This document shows positions 1-9,971 of a stretch of 64,000 bases of DNA, piece after piece. Within the stretch, counting starts at the first letter, position 1, and the number at the start of each line of letters is the position of its first letter. The stretch lies in contig NZ_JBNDMZ010000006.1 in the NCBI RefSeq assembly GCF_049856295.1, positions 186,001 through 250,000 of the forward strand, given 5' to 3'. This DNA is from JB111 sp049856295. GTDB taxonomy: Bacteria > Actinomycetota > Actinomycetes > Actinomycetales > Actinomycetaceae. Below the pieces are notes generated by a model. The model was not told where the DNA came from. It ran no database searches and worked only from the letters and a program-made list of their open reading frames with translations. The translations under genes were made by a program, and so were the position numbers.

Positions 1-1
1 C

Positions 2-655
2 GGCGAGAAGATGGGCAAGTCCCTCGGCAACGCCCTCACGGTCGAGCAGGTCCTCACGCGGGCCCCGGCCCCCGTCGTCCGCCTCGCGCTCGCCTCGGTG
101 CACTACCGCGGCGCCGTCGAGTTCTCCGACGTCTCGCTCTCGGAGGCCGCGGCGCAGTGGGAGCGGATCACCTCCTTCGTGCTGCGGTCCGCCGAGGCGA
201 CCGGGGAGGCGGGCGCCGAGGAGCTCGCCGCCGCAGACGCGCTGCCGGCGGAGTTCACCGCCGCGATGGACGACGACCTCGGCGTCTCGGCCGCGATGGC
301 CCTCGTCCACGCCGAGCTGCGGGCCGCCAACGCGGCGCTCGCCGACGCCCGCCCTGCCGACGCGCACACCGGCCAGGTCCGGGTCCGCGCGATGCTCGAC
401 GTCCTCGGGCTCGACCCGCTCGCCGAGCCCTGGCGGGCCGGGACGACCGGCGCTGCGGGGGGAGCCTCCGGGGGGAACGCGGCGCACGACGCCCTCGCGG
501 CCCTCGTCGAGTCCGCGCTCGAGGAGCGGTCCCGGGCGCGGGCGGACAAGGACTGGGCACGGGCGGACGCCGTGCGCGACAGGCTCACCTCGGCCGGGAT
601 CTCGGTCGAGGACGGTGCGGGCGGGGCCCGCTGGCATCTGGCAGGAGGTGCCTGA
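2..655 (+). CDS. cysS: Cysteinyl-tRNA synthetase, C-terminal part (5' end outside window)
   Basis: Cytoplasmic class I aminoacyl-tRNA synthetase that charges tRNA-Cys. The frame is already open at base 2, and the first residues are the signature loop that binds the ATP phosphates, here KMGKSLGN rather than the usual KMSKSLGN. It is followed by the helical DALR-type anticodon-binding region and the short C-terminal tail with the ARADKDWARADAVRDRL helix typical of CysS. The catalytic Rossmann half and zinc site lie upstream of the window. The mycothiol ligase MshC was considered, but MshC ends differently and is not usually followed by rlmB; the cysS-rlmB order is a common actinobacterial pair. 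The TGA stop overlaps the ATG of rlmB (TGATG), so the two are translationally coupled. Confidence 0.93.
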   Translation, partial: GEKMGKSLGNALTVEQVLTRAPAPVVRLALASVHYRGAVEFSDVSLSEAAAQWERITSFVLRSAEATGEAGAEELAAADALPAEFTAAMDDDLGVSAAMALVHAELRAANAALADARPADAHTGQVRVRAMLDVLGLDPLAEPWRAGTTGAAGGASGGNAAHDALAALVESALEERSRARADKDWARADAVRDRLTSAGISVEDGAGGARWHLAGGA

Positions 656-1710
656 TGGCCGGGAACTCCCAGCGCCGTGGCGCCGTACGCAAGGCAGGCT
701 CGAAGAAGGCGCCCACCAAGGGGTCGGGCGGCCAGCGCCGCCGCGGGCTCGAGGGCCGGGGCCCGACGCCGAAGGCCGAGGACCGCGAGTACCACCCGGC
801 GGCGAAGCGGGCCGAGGCCAACCGCCGCCGGGCGACCAACGACCCCAAGGCGCAGGCCGCCCTCGCCGCCGACCGTGCCGCGAAGCTGCGCAACCGCCTG
901 GGCATCGCGGCGGACGCCGAGCTCGTCGTGGGCCGCAACCCCGTGGCCGAGGCCGTCCGCGCCGGCGTGACGATGTCCCACGTCCTCATCTCCGGCGCCG
1001 CTGCCTCGGACGCCCGGCTCGCCGAGCTCGTGCGCACCGCGACGGCGCTCGGCGCCCCGCTGGTCGAGACCACCCGCGTCGACCTCGACCTCCTCACCGA
1101 CGGCGGCGTGCACCAGGGCGTGGCGATCGCCGTCGCCCCGTACTCCTACGCCGACCTCACCGACCTCCTCGACCGGGCCGAGCACCGCGGGGGAGCGCCG
1201 CTGATCGTCGCCCTCGACTCCGTCACCGACCCCCACAACCTCGGGGCCGTGCTCCGGTCGGCCGGGGCGTTCGGCGCCGACGGCGTGCTCCTGCCCGAGC
1301 GCCGCTCCGCCGGCATCACCTCGACCGTGTGGAAGGTGTCGGCCGGCGCCGCCGCCCGCGTCCCGGTGGCTCGGGAGACCAACCTGACCCGCGCGCTCAC
1401 GGACGCGAAGAAGGCCGGCTGCTTCGTCGTCGGTCTCGACGGCGAGGCGACCACCTCGATCCGGGACCTCGAGCTCGCGACCGAGCCCCTCGTGCTCGTC
1501 ACGGGCTCGGAGGGCAAGGGGCTCTCGCGGCTCGTGCGCGACACGTGCGACGTCGTCGCGTCGATCCCCATCGCCCCCGACGTCGAGTCCCTCAACGCGG
1601 CCGTCGCCACGGGCGTGGCGCTCTACGAGATCTCCCGACGACGAGAAGAGGCGCTCGACGACCGCGCGGCGGACGCGGGGCCGGCAGCGGGGTCGGAGGA
1701 GCAGCGATGA
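655..1710 (+). CDS. rlmB: 23S rRNA (guanosine-2'-O)-methyltransferase RlmB (TrmH/SpoU family)
   Basis: A 351-residue SAM-dependent methyltransferase that modifies a ribose in the peptidyl-transferase region of 23S rRNA. The first roughly 90 residues are a Lys/Arg-rich, probably disordered extension common in actinobacterial homologues. A small L30-like substrate-binding domain follows, beginning near VVGRNPVAEAV. The C-terminal SPOUT domain shows all three motifs: DSVTDPHNLGAVLRSA, LVTGSEGKGLSRL and IPIAPDVESLNAAVA. The frame is also open upstream inside cysS, but the start was placed at ATG 655 because it couples to the cysS stop and begins with the characteristic MAGNSQRRGAVRK. Its stop overlaps the next ATG (ATGA). 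Confidence 0.95.
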   Translation: MAGNSQRRGAVRKAGSKKAPTKGSGGQRRRGLEGRGPTPKAEDREYHPAAKRAEANRRRATNDPKAQAALAADRAAKLRNRLGIAADAELVVGRNPVAEAVRAGVTMSHVLISGAAASDARLAELVRTATALGAPLVETTRVDLDLLTDGGVHQGVAIAVAPYSYADLTDLLDRAEHRGGAPLIVALDSVTDPHNLGAVLRSAGAFGADGVLLPERRSAGITSTVWKVSAGAAARVPVARETNLTRALTDAKKAGCFVVGLDGEATTSIRDLELATEPLVLVTGSEGKGLSRLVRDTCDVVASIPIAPDVESLNAAVATGVALYEISRRREEALDDRAADAGPAAGSEEQR

Positions 1711-2063
1711 GCGACGCGGGCGTGGCGCAGTACCTGGACGAGGCCGCCGAGTCGGTGCTCGCCGGCGACGGGCTCGTGCTCGACGAGCGCGACCCGGACG
1801 TCCCGCTCCCGCTGCGCGACCTGTGGGGCTTCTACCGGGCCCTCGCGGTCGACCGGCCGTGGATCCTGCGGGGCGCGGTCGCGGCCGAGCTCTGGGGGGC
1901 CAGCCTGCTGCTGCGCAAGCGGTCCTTCGGCGCCCGGTCCGCCGGGGTCCTGCTCCTGGCCGACGCGGTCGGGGAGCTGTTCCTCCAGGCCTACGCCCGC
2001 CGGCACACGGACGAGGACGGGCGCCTCGTCCTGCCGCCGCGGCCGCGCGACACCTCGGCCTGA
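1707..2063 (+). CDS. Small uncharacterised protein coupled to rlmB
   Basis: A 118-residue protein with no family I can name. The N-terminal third is acidic (LDEAAESVLAGDG, DERDPDVPLPLRD). The middle and C-terminal parts hold two moderately hydrophobic stretches around residues 45-62 and 73-92 (RGAVAAELWGASLLL and SAGVLLLADAVGELFLQAY), too polar for confident membrane helices. Its ATG lies inside the rlmB stop (ATGA), so translation is probably coupled and it should share the cysS-rlmB transcript. That position hints at a housekeeping role linked to translation, but this is inference. Codon use matches its neighbours and the frame is intact, so it is very likely a real gene. Confidence 0.75.
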   Translation: MSDAGVAQYLDEAAESVLAGDGLVLDERDPDVPLPLRDLWGFYRALAVDRPWILRGAVAAELWGASLLLRKRSFGARSAGVLLLADAVGELFLQAYARRHTDEDGRLVLPPRPRDTSA

Positions 2064-2124
2064 GCCGGAAGGACGAGGCCCGACGGCGAGGGGCTGTCGG
2101 CCCCTGGGCGTCGCGCCGTGGCCG

Positions 2125-2141
2125 GGCGCCCCGGAGGCGCC
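2125..2141. terminator. Possible bidirectional terminator hairpin
   Basis: GGCGCC, a 5-nt loop and GGCGCC lie in the 88-bp gap between two convergent genes. There is no U-tract, and such short GC hairpins are frequent by chance here, so this is weak. Confidence 0.3.
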
Positions 2142-2151
2142 GCGCGCCGGT

Positions 2152-3375
2152 TCAGGGGTTGTCGGTGTCGATGACCCGGCGCTCGTCCATCCGGTGGCGC
2201 AGCTCGGTCTCGATGTAGGACTGCACGGCCTCGGAGGTCGGCACGTCGCGCCCGTGCGCCTGGGACATGTACCAGCGGTGCTCGAGGATCTCGTGGAAGA
2301 TCTCCGCCGGCTCGAGCTTGCGGCGCAGCTCGCGCGGCACCGCCCGGACGGTCGGCTCGAAGACCTCGCCCAGCCAGTCGTGGGCGACGACGGCGAGGTC
2401 GTCCCCGGGTCCGCCGCGGGTGGCGCGGAACTGCTCGAGGTCGTTGAGCATCCGGCGGCCCTGGTTCTCCTGGACGTCGAGCCCGGTCAGGCGCATGACC
2501 TGCCGGTGGAAGTGGCCGGCGTCGACGACCTTGGGCTGGATGGAGACCGTCGTGCCGGACACGTCGGTCGTGATGTCGATCTCGTCGACGTCGTAGCCCA
2601 GCTCGTTGAGCCGGTTCATCCGCTGCTCGACCCGCCACAGCTCGCCGGCGCTGAAGCTCTCGCGCCGGGTGAGCTCGGCCCACAGCGACTCGTAGCGGGA
2701 GACGATCTGGTCGCCCACCTCGATCGTGTCGATGTCCTCCGGGGCGATCTCACCGGCCTGGAGGTCCATCAGCTCGCCGATGATGTTCGTGCGGGCGAGG
2801 TCGAGGTCGTAGCTGCGCTTGGCGTCGGACAGCGGCGGGTGCAGCTCGCCCGTCTCGGCGTCGACGAGGTAGGCGGCGAACGCACCGGCGTCCCGGCGGA
2901 AGAGCGTGTTGGACAGCGAGACGTCGCCCCAGAAGAACCCGAGCAGGTGGAGGCGGACGAGGAGCACGGCCAGGGCGTCGATGAGCCGCCCGATCGTCTC
3001 CGGGCGCATGTGTTGGCTGAACAGCGCGCGGTAGGGCAGGGCGTACTCGAGGTGGCGGGTGACGAGGGCGGAGTTGAGGGGTTCGCCGTCGGCCCCCGTC
3101 CGACCCGTGACGACGGCGAGGGGCACGACGGCGGGGGCCTCGAGGCGCCCCAGGGTCCGCAGGACCTCGTACTCGCGGTAGGCGACCGACTCGCCGATCT
3201 CCTTGACGGCGACGAGTCCGGTCGAGGTGCGGACGAACCGGACGACGTGCCGCGAGAGCCCGCGGGGGAGTGCCGCGAGGACGTCCTCCGACCACTCCTC
3301 GAGCGGGACGTCCCAGGGCAGGGCGAGCAGGCCGGCGTCGACCACGGACGCGGTGATCTGCCGTTCCTGGGCCAC
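2152..3375 (-). CDS. DUF4032 protein with an N-terminal lipopolysaccharide-kinase-like fold
   Basis: A 407-residue cytoplasmic protein. The first half resembles the LPS-kinase/InaA branch of the protein-kinase-like fold: a probable ATP-lysine in the strand LVAVKEIGES, and a catalytic-loop-like LHLLGFFWGDVSLSNTLF in which the Asp and Asn fit the usual D-x4-N pattern, followed by LVDAETGEL where a metal-binding Asp would sit. The second half is the DUF4032 region, conserved in actinobacteria and without a known function. The start is a GTG at 3375, chosen because AGGAGGAG lies about 8 nt upstream on the minus strand. It is a single-gene unit with no informative neighbour. The substrate is unknown; a small-molecule or lipid kinase role is inference from the fold only. 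Confidence 0.85.
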   Translation of the reverse strand: MAQERQITASVVDAGLLALPWDVPLEEWSEDVLAALPRGLSRHVVRFVRTSTGLVAVKEIGESVAYREYEVLRTLGRLEAPAVVPLAVVTGRTGADGEPLNSALVTRHLEYALPYRALFSQHMRPETIGRLIDALAVLLVRLHLLGFFWGDVSLSNTLFRRDAGAFAAYLVDAETGELHPPLSDAKRSYDLDLARTNIIGELMDLQAGEIAPEDIDTIEVGDQIVSRYESLWAELTRRESFSAGELWRVEQRMNRLNELGYDVDEIDITTDVSGTTVSIQPKVVDAGHFHRQVMRLTGLDVQENQGRRMLNDLEQFRATRGGPGDDLAVVAHDWLGEVFEPTVRAVPRELRRKLEPAEIFHEILEHRWYMSQAHGRDVPTSEAVQSYIETELRHRMDERRVIDTDNP

Positions 3376-3475
3376 TGGTGGAGCTCCTCCTGCTGCGGGT
3401 CGGGCGTCGGCGACCCGGCTCGGGGCGCCGGGGCGCGGCGACGGGGGCGTTTCCTGGGGCGCTCCCGAGGGCGTT

Positions 3476-3507
3476 CCCGGGGCGCGGCGTGCGCGCCGCG
3501 CCCCGGG
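3476..3507 (-). terminator. Hairpin terminator after the MsiK-type ATPase gene
   Basis: A perfect 14-bp inverted repeat (CCCGGGGCGCGGCG, loop TGCG, then its complement) starts 8 nt after the ATPase stop codon on the minus strand. There is no clear U-tract, as is common for actinobacterial terminators. Confidence 0.6.
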
Positions 3508-3515
3508 TGGGTGCC

Positions 3516-4640
<1,125 letters not shown>

Positions 4641-4855
4641 GGTGGTGGTATCCCTTCACCGGCAGGTACGTGCCGGACGATCCGTCGTGAAGAGCGCGGG
4701 TGTGTCTACACCGACACGCGCGGGCGCCCCTGTGGCCGACCGCAGGAGCATCATGGCACGCGGCCGGGTCCCGCGGTGGGGCCGGAAGGACCTTGCGCCG
4801 AGGTGCGCGGGAGGGCGAGGCGCTCCGTCGGTCGGACGCCCGCCTGCGCGGCCGG

Positions 4856-5707
4856 TCAGCCGCGCAGGCGGGCGAGCCGGTCGAGCACCGCGGCGACCTC
4901 GTCGGGGTCGCCGACCCGGAACCGGGCCGCCGTCTCCCCGTCGCCGACCTTGAGGCCGAGGTCGGCCCCCGTGAGGACGGCGAACGCGTCCTCGTCGGTG
5001 CGGTCGTCCCCGGCGTAGAGCACGGCGTCGGCGCCGGTGTCGGCCCGCAGGTCGAGCACCCCGTCGCCCTTGGTCACGGTGAGCACGGCCATCTCGAGGA
5101 CGTCGTGGCCCGAGATGACGCGGACGCCCGGCAGGCCGGCGGGGCCGGTGAGCAGCGCGGTCGTCGCGGCCCGTGCTGCGTCCTCGCCGAGGCCGCGGGT
5201 GTGCAGGGTGACGGAGGCCGGCTTGGCCTCGAGGTGGGTGCCCGGGTGCTCGGCGACGATCCGCTCGGTCTCTCGCAGGACCTCGGCGCGCAGGGCGACG
5301 AGCTCGTCGTCGAGGTCGATCGGGTCCGCGGTGATGCCGCCGTCGGCGGTGATCCGGCCGCGCTCCGCGCCGTGGGAGGCGACGATGCGGGTCCCCTCCG
5401 GCAGGTCGGCGAGCGAGGCGAGCGTCGTGGCGTCACGGCCGGAGACGACCGCGACGCTGACGCCCGGCAGCTGGGCGAGCTGGTCGACGGCCCACACGGC
5501 GGCGTCGGTCATCCGGGAGGTCAGCGGGTCGTCGACCAGCGGGGCGAGGACCCCGTCGAAGTCGAGGGCGACGAGGAGGTGCTCGTGGCGGGCGAGCGCG
5601 CCGACCGCCTCGTCGAGCTCGGGGTCGAGGCGCACCGTGAACATCGGGGAGTCGATCCCCGGGCCGGGCACGCCGCGGTCGGCGCTCACGTCGGGCTGCT
5701 CGTTCAT
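4856..5707 (-). CDS. otsB: Trehalose-6-phosphate phosphatase OtsB
   Basis: A 283-residue HAD-superfamily phosphatase that removes phosphate from trehalose-6-phosphate, the second step of the OtsAB pathway for the compatible solute trehalose. Motif I is VALDFDGVLAPLVDDP, with the nucleophile Asp near residue 49 and the acid/base Asp two residues later. Motif II is VAVVSGRD, and the metal-binding Asp pair is in LYAGDDRTDEDAF. The first roughly 25 residues before the core are a variable extension. Its ATG overlaps the otsA stop codon (ATGA), so otsA is upstream and the two are coupled. A C-terminal DPDEVAAVLDRLARL helix is usual for the family. Confidence 0.94.
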   Translation of the reverse strand: MNEQPDVSADRGVPGPGIDSPMFTVRLDPELDEAVGALARHEHLLVALDFDGVLAPLVDDPLTSRMTDAAVWAVDQLAQLPGVSVAVVSGRDATTLASLADLPEGTRIVASHGAERGRITADGGITADPIDLDDELVALRAEVLRETERIVAEHPGTHLEAKPASVTLHTRGLGEDAARAATTALLTGPAGLPGVRVISGHDVLEMAVLTVTKGDGVLDLRADTGADAVLYAGDDRTDEDAFAVLTGADLGLKVGDGETAARFRVGDPDEVAAVLDRLARLRG

Positions 5708-7353
5708 CGGTCCTCCTGGGTGCTCGCGGCCCCGGTGGCGGGACCGTCGTCGTCGGGTGCGTGTCCGTCGTCGTCGGGTGCGTGTCCGGCGTCGTCGGAC
5801 GTGTGACCGGAGCCCTCCGCGTGGGCGGAGCCGTTCCCGTGGCCGGAGCCCTCGGCGAGGCCGCGCGGGTGGGCCTGCGCGAGGTAGCCGAGGAAGTCGT
5901 CGGCCCAGCGCTGGACGTCGTGCGTCATCACGCGGCGGCGCATCGACCGCATCCGGCGGCGGCCCTCCTGCGCGTTGAGGTGGGTGGCCTGGACGATCGC
6001 GGCCTTGAGCCCGTCGATGTCGTGCGGGTTGACCATGAACGCCTGCGGCAGCTCGTCCGCTGCGCCCGTGAACTCCGAGAGGACGAGCGCGCCGCCGAGG
6101 TCCTCACGGGCGGCGATGTACTCCTTGGCCACGAGGTTCATGCCGTCGCGCAGCGAGGTCACGAGCGCCACGTCGGCCGCGAGGAACATGGCGGCCATCT
6201 CCTCGGGCGGGAAGGACTGGTGGAGATAGCTGATCGGCGCCGAGCCGATGTCGCCGTGGTCTCCGTTGATCCGGGCGACGGCGACCTCGACCTCGTCGCG
6301 CAGCACCTTGTACTGCTCGACCCGCTCGCGCGAGGGCGAGGCGACCTGGACGAGCACGGTCTCGTCGGCCTTGAGCAGGCCGTCCCGGACCAGCTCCCCG
6401 TACGCCTTGATCCGGTGGAGGATCCCCTTGGTGTAGTCGAGCCGGTCGACGCCGAGGAGCACCGTGCGCGGGTCGCCGAGCTCCTTGCGGATCGCCCGGG
6501 CGCGCTCCCGGACCTCGGGGCGGGCGGCCTTCTCGGCGAACCCCTCGGAGTCGATCGAGATGGGGAACGCCCGCGCACGCACCGAGCGCTCCTCCGGCAG
6601 CAGCGAGCTCGGCCGGACGCGGACCTGGTCGCCGCGCGTGGGGTGGTCGGTGAGGCGGCGGACCGCGCGCAGGAAGTTCCCGGCGTCGGACTCGCGCTGG
6701 AAGCCGACGACGTCGGCTCCGAGCAGACCGTCGACCACCTGGCGGCGCCACGGCAGCTGGGTGAAGATCTCGACCGGCGGGAACGGGATGTGGTTGAAGA
6801 AGCCGATCCGGACGTCGGGGCGCCGGGTGCGGATGAGCGACGGGACGAGCTGGAGCTGGTAGTCGTGCACCCACACCGTGCCGCCCTCGGCGACGGTCTC
6901 GACCGCGGCGTCGGCGAACCGCTGGTTGACCCGCCGGTAGGCGTCCCACCACTCGCGGTGGAACTCGGGCTGGACGATGACGTCGTGGTACAGCGGCCAC
7001 AGGGTCCCGTTGGCCATGCCCTCGTAGTAGCGCTCGACCTCCGTCGCGCGCAGGGGGACGGGCACGAGGTGCATGCCGACGGCGTCGAACGGGGCCGGCG
7101 TCTCCTCGTCCTCGGCGGTGGCGCCCGTCCACCCGATCCACGCGCCCTCGACCGACTGCATGATCGGTGCCAGCGCGGTGACGAGGCCGCCGGGCGAGCG
7201 GCGCCACTCGGTCTCGCCGTCCGGTCCCTCGACCGCGTCGACGGCGAGCCGGTTGGCCACGACGACGAGGTCGTAGCCGTCGCCGGCCGCGTCGACCGGG
7301 CCGGTGGTCGCGTCGTCGTCCGTGGTGCTCGTGCTCGTGGTGCTGCGCGTCAT
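5704..7353 (-). CDS. otsA: Trehalose-6-phosphate synthase OtsA (GT20)
   Basis: A 549-residue glycosyltransferase that joins UDP- or ADP-glucose to glucose-6-phosphate. Family landmarks include SPGGLVTALAPIM near the start of the core, VWVHDYQLQLVPSLIR, FFNHIPFPPVEIF, VDRLDYTKGILHRIKAY and the C-terminal LRDGMNLVAKEYIAA with LVLSEFTGAADEL. The frame stays open far upstream, but the ATG at 7353 was chosen because GGAGGAGG lies just upstream and the N-terminus then begins with a short Thr/Asp-rich tail before YDLVVVANRL. The last roughly 45 residues are an unusual low-complexity tail with two GHAPDDD repeats encoded by a 21-bp direct repeat. It is the first gene of otsA-otsB. Trehalose synthesis suits osmotic or desiccation protection. 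Confidence 0.94.
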   Translation of the reverse strand: MTRSTTSTSTTDDDATTGPVDAAGDGYDLVVVANRLAVDAVEGPDGETEWRRSPGGLVTALAPIMQSVEGAWIGWTGATAEDEETPAPFDAVGMHLVPVPLRATEVERYYEGMANGTLWPLYHDVIVQPEFHREWWDAYRRVNQRFADAAVETVAEGGTVWVHDYQLQLVPSLIRTRRPDVRIGFFNHIPFPPVEIFTQLPWRRQVVDGLLGADVVGFQRESDAGNFLRAVRRLTDHPTRGDQVRVRPSSLLPEERSVRARAFPISIDSEGFAEKAARPEVRERARAIRKELGDPRTVLLGVDRLDYTKGILHRIKAYGELVRDGLLKADETVLVQVASPSRERVEQYKVLRDEVEVAVARINGDHGDIGSAPISYLHQSFPPEEMAAMFLAADVALVTSLRDGMNLVAKEYIAAREDLGGALVLSEFTGAADELPQAFMVNPHDIDGLKAAIVQATHLNAQEGRRRMRSMRRRVMTHDVQRWADDFLGYLAQAHPRGLAEGSGHGNGSAHAEGSGHTSDDAGHAPDDDGHAPDDDGPATGAASTQEDR

Positions 7354-7539
7354 CCTGCGTCCTCCTCCGGCGCCACCTGGGCGGCCGCTCCCACCGTAGG
7401 CCCACGCGTGCGCGGCTGCACCCGGGTGCGGGCCCTGCGCCGGCGGGGCCGTACCCGGGCCCCGGCCGGGCATCAGGACGGGGCGACGTGCGGGGAGGCC
7501 TCGCCGGGTGGCGGACCGGCACGGGGCGCGCGGCCCGGA

Positions 7540-7545
7540 TAGCCT
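7540..7545 (+). promoter_or_regulatory. -10-like TAGCCT placing the transcript start at the kinase GTG
   Basis: TAGCCT ends 6 nt before the GTG at 7552 and no Shine-Dalgarno sequence is visible, so the kinase mRNA is probably leaderless. It is one of several such arrangements in the window. Confidence 0.55.
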
Positions 7546-7551
7546 CGGCGC

Positions 7552-9735
7552 GTGGACAGTGCTGCGGGCCCTGAGCGGGCGGCCGGAGGGTGGGACGGTC
7601 CCGACGTTACCGCCGCCCGGGCCGCCGCGACGTCGCGCGACGCCGGACGCGCACGGACCAGCGAGCACGTCCGGGAGCTGGGCGGCTACCGGCTCCTGCG
7701 CCGGATCGGGTCCGGAGGCATGGGGGAGGTGCACGAGGCCGTCGACGGCGACGGCCACCGCGTGGCCCTCAAGCTGCTCCACCCGCACGTGGCGCGCGAG
7801 GCCGCCTCCCGGGACCGCCTCGCGCGCGAGGTCCAGCTCCTCCACCGGGTCCGCGCGCCCGGGGTGGCCCGGGTCATCGACGCCGAGGTAGAGGACGAGG
7901 AGGCCTTCGTCGTCACCGAGCTCGTCGACGGCCCCACCCTCGAGGCGGACGTCGCGGAGCACGGTGCGTTCTCCGGCGAGGAGATCGTCATGCTCGCCCA
8001 CGGGCTCGCCGACGCCCTCCGCGCCATCCACTCGGCGGACATCGTCCACCGCGACCTCAAGCCGGGCAACGTCATGCTCTCCCCGGAGGGCCCCGTCCTC
8101 ATCGACTTCGGGATCGCCCAGGTCGTCGACGACGAGCGCCTCACCCAGACGGGCCTCGTCACCGGAACGCCGGGCTACCTCGACCCCGAGGTGCTTGCCG
8201 GCGCCGAGCCCTCGCCGGCGTGCGACTGGTGGGCCTGGGCCGCGGTCCTCGTCCACGCATCGACGGCGCGCCCCCCGTTCGGGAAGGGGCCCACCGCCGC
8301 CGTCCTCGGCCGGGTGGCCACCGGGCGCGTCGACCTCGAGGGCGTCGACCCGATGCTCTCCCGCGCCCTCGCGGCCGCGCTCAGCCCGGACCCCGCCCAC
8401 CGGCTCGACCCGGAGACCGTGCTCGCGGTCATCGACGGTGAGATCTCCGGGGCGGACCTGGACGCGCGGATCGCCGAGAGCGCGCGCCGTGCGCCGTCGT
8501 CGGCCGTGCACGGGGTGCTGCCCGCCGACGGCGCCGCGACGGGCGTGCTTCCCGCCGCGGACCCCGGGTCCGGCGACGGCTGGACCCGGCGGCCGGTCCA
8601 CGGCTCCGGCGACCGGTACGAGCCCGCCGGATACGGGCAACCGGGGCAGGGCGACGGTGTCGGAGCGCCGGCGCACCACGGTGGCCACCCCGGTGGCCAC
8701 GCTGCCGAGGGCCGCACGCAGGTGGCCGACCAGGGGTGGGCCCAGGGCGCCGGCTACGGGGCGGCCGGCGCCGGCGGATCAGCCGCGGCGGGCGGTTTCG
8801 CCACGGCGGGAGGCGAGGCGCCGCCCGTCTACCCGGCACCGCGCAGCTACCCGCCCGGCTCGGGCGACCGCTGGTCGGGCGACCAGGCGCACGGGGGCCA
8901 GGGGTACGCGGACCAGACCGTCGGCGGCGCTGCGCACGGTGACTGGGCGCGGGACGACCGCACACGTGACGGTCGGTCGCGCGGTGGCTCCGGCGGCCGT
9001 CCCCCCGGCCCGCTCGGGCTCGACCGCCCCGAGCCCGCCGCCGGGCCCTACGGCCAGAGCCCCGAGGGGATCGCGGCGTACGGCAACACGGGCACCTCCC
9101 TCCCGGACGGTCAGACCGCGCGTTCCTTCCTCGGGGAGGACGGGCGCGTGCCGGACTGGGCCCGGCCCCCCGCGAAGCGGACGGGGATCGCGGCCGCCGC
9201 GGGACTCGCACTTGCGGCCCTCGCCCCGCACGCGCCGGGCTGGTTCCTCGTGCTCCTCGTGCTCTCCGCCGTGCTCCTCGCGGCCTGGGGGCAGGCCGAC
9301 GGCGGGCGCCGCAACGCCCGGCTGCGGCGCGGGGTCCGGGCGGGGGACACGGGGCGGATGCTCGCCGCGATGCCCTGGCACCTCGTGGTCGGCGCGTTCA
9401 CGAGCGCGATCGGCGTGGTCATCGGCCTCGTCCTTGCGGCGTCGGTCGTCCTGGGCGCCGAGCTGCTCACCGGCGAGCCGGCGACTCCACCCATCCTCCT
9501 GCTCGCCGGTCTTCTCGCCGTCTGCGGCGTCTGGCTCGCACCGACGGGCTCCAACGCGCGCGAGGGCTTCCGCTCGGTCGTCGGCACCCTCGCACCGGGG
9601 CGGCTCGCGCGCATCGTCCTGGTCGCCGCGCTGCTCGCCGTCGCCGTCGTCGCCGGTGGGACCGCGCTCGTCGGCGCGGCGCCCGACCCGCTGTGGTGGC
9701 CCCTGCCCGACCTCACCTCCGTCGTCGCCGACTGA
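7552..9735 (+). CDS. Membrane-anchored Ser/Thr protein kinase (PknB/Hanks type)
   Basis: A 727-residue kinase. The catalytic domain spans about residues 45-295: glycine loop RIGSGGMGEV, ATP lysine VALKLL near residue 74, catalytic loop IVHRDLKPGNVM near 166-173, DFG near 185, and activation segment QTGLVTGTPGYLDPEV. A Gly/Pro/Tyr-rich, low-complexity linker of about 240 residues follows. The C-terminus carries four hydrophobic segments in roughly residues 550-720, so the kinase domain is tethered to the membrane from its C-terminal side. No PASTA domains or extracellular sensor are present, unlike the single-pass PknB design. The gene is probably leaderless (GTG start after TAGCCT). Substrates are unknown; regulation of envelope functions is only a plausible guess. 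Confidence 0.9.
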   Translation: MDSAAGPERAAGGWDGPDVTAARAAATSRDAGRARTSEHVRELGGYRLLRRIGSGGMGEVHEAVDGDGHRVALKLLHPHVAREAASRDRLAREVQLLHRVRAPGVARVIDAEVEDEEAFVVTELVDGPTLEADVAEHGAFSGEEIVMLAHGLADALRAIHSADIVHRDLKPGNVMLSPEGPVLIDFGIAQVVDDERLTQTGLVTGTPGYLDPEVLAGAEPSPACDWWAWAAVLVHASTARPPFGKGPTAAVLGRVATGRVDLEGVDPMLSRALAAALSPDPAHRLDPETVLAVIDGEISGADLDARIAESARRAPSSAVHGVLPADGAATGVLPAADPGSGDGWTRRPVHGSGDRYEPAGYGQPGQGDGVGAPAHHGGHPGGHAAEGRTQVADQGWAQGAGYGAAGAGGSAAAGGFATAGGEAPPVYPAPRSYPPGSGDRWSGDQAHGGQGYADQTVGGAAHGDWARDDRTRDGRSRGGSGGRPPGPLGLDRPEPAAGPYGQSPEGIAAYGNTGTSLPDGQTARSFLGEDGRVPDWARPPAKRTGIAAAAGLALAALAPHAPGWFLVLLVLSAVLLAAWGQADGGRRNARLRRGVRAGDTGRMLAAMPWHLVVGAFTSAIGVVIGLVLAASVVLGAELLTGEPATPPILLLAGLLAVCGVWLAPTGSNAREGFRSVVGTLAPGRLARIVLVAALLAVAVVAGGTALVGAAPDPLWWPLPDLTSVVAD

Positions 9736-9911
9736 CCGGCGCCGGGCGCCGGGTGCGTCCTCCGGGGGCGCGTCGCCGTCGGACCGTGACTCCTCGCCGG
9801 CTCGCCCGCGGTCGTTCCCCGGACCTTCCCCCGCCCCCACCCGGCTGAGACACCGGCCACGTTCATCCGTCCGCGTGGTCGACGCCGCCCCGCCGCGCGA
9901 CGCCCGCGTCG

Positions 9912-9917
9912 TAGTGT
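9912..9917 (+). promoter_or_regulatory. -10-like TAGTGT upstream of the DsbA-like gene
   Basis: TAGTGT in a GC-rich background lies about 55 nt upstream of the ATG, consistent with a short leader. No convincing -35 was seen. Confidence 0.35.
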
Positions 9918-9971
9918 GGGGGCGCCTCCGGCCTGTCGCGGGAGGTCACGGCACGACGGAGGACTTCACCC

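Noticed and set aside
2..655. Mycothiol ligase MshC instead of CysS
   Set aside because: The C-terminal helices, length after the KMSKS-type loop and coupling to rlmB fit CysS better.
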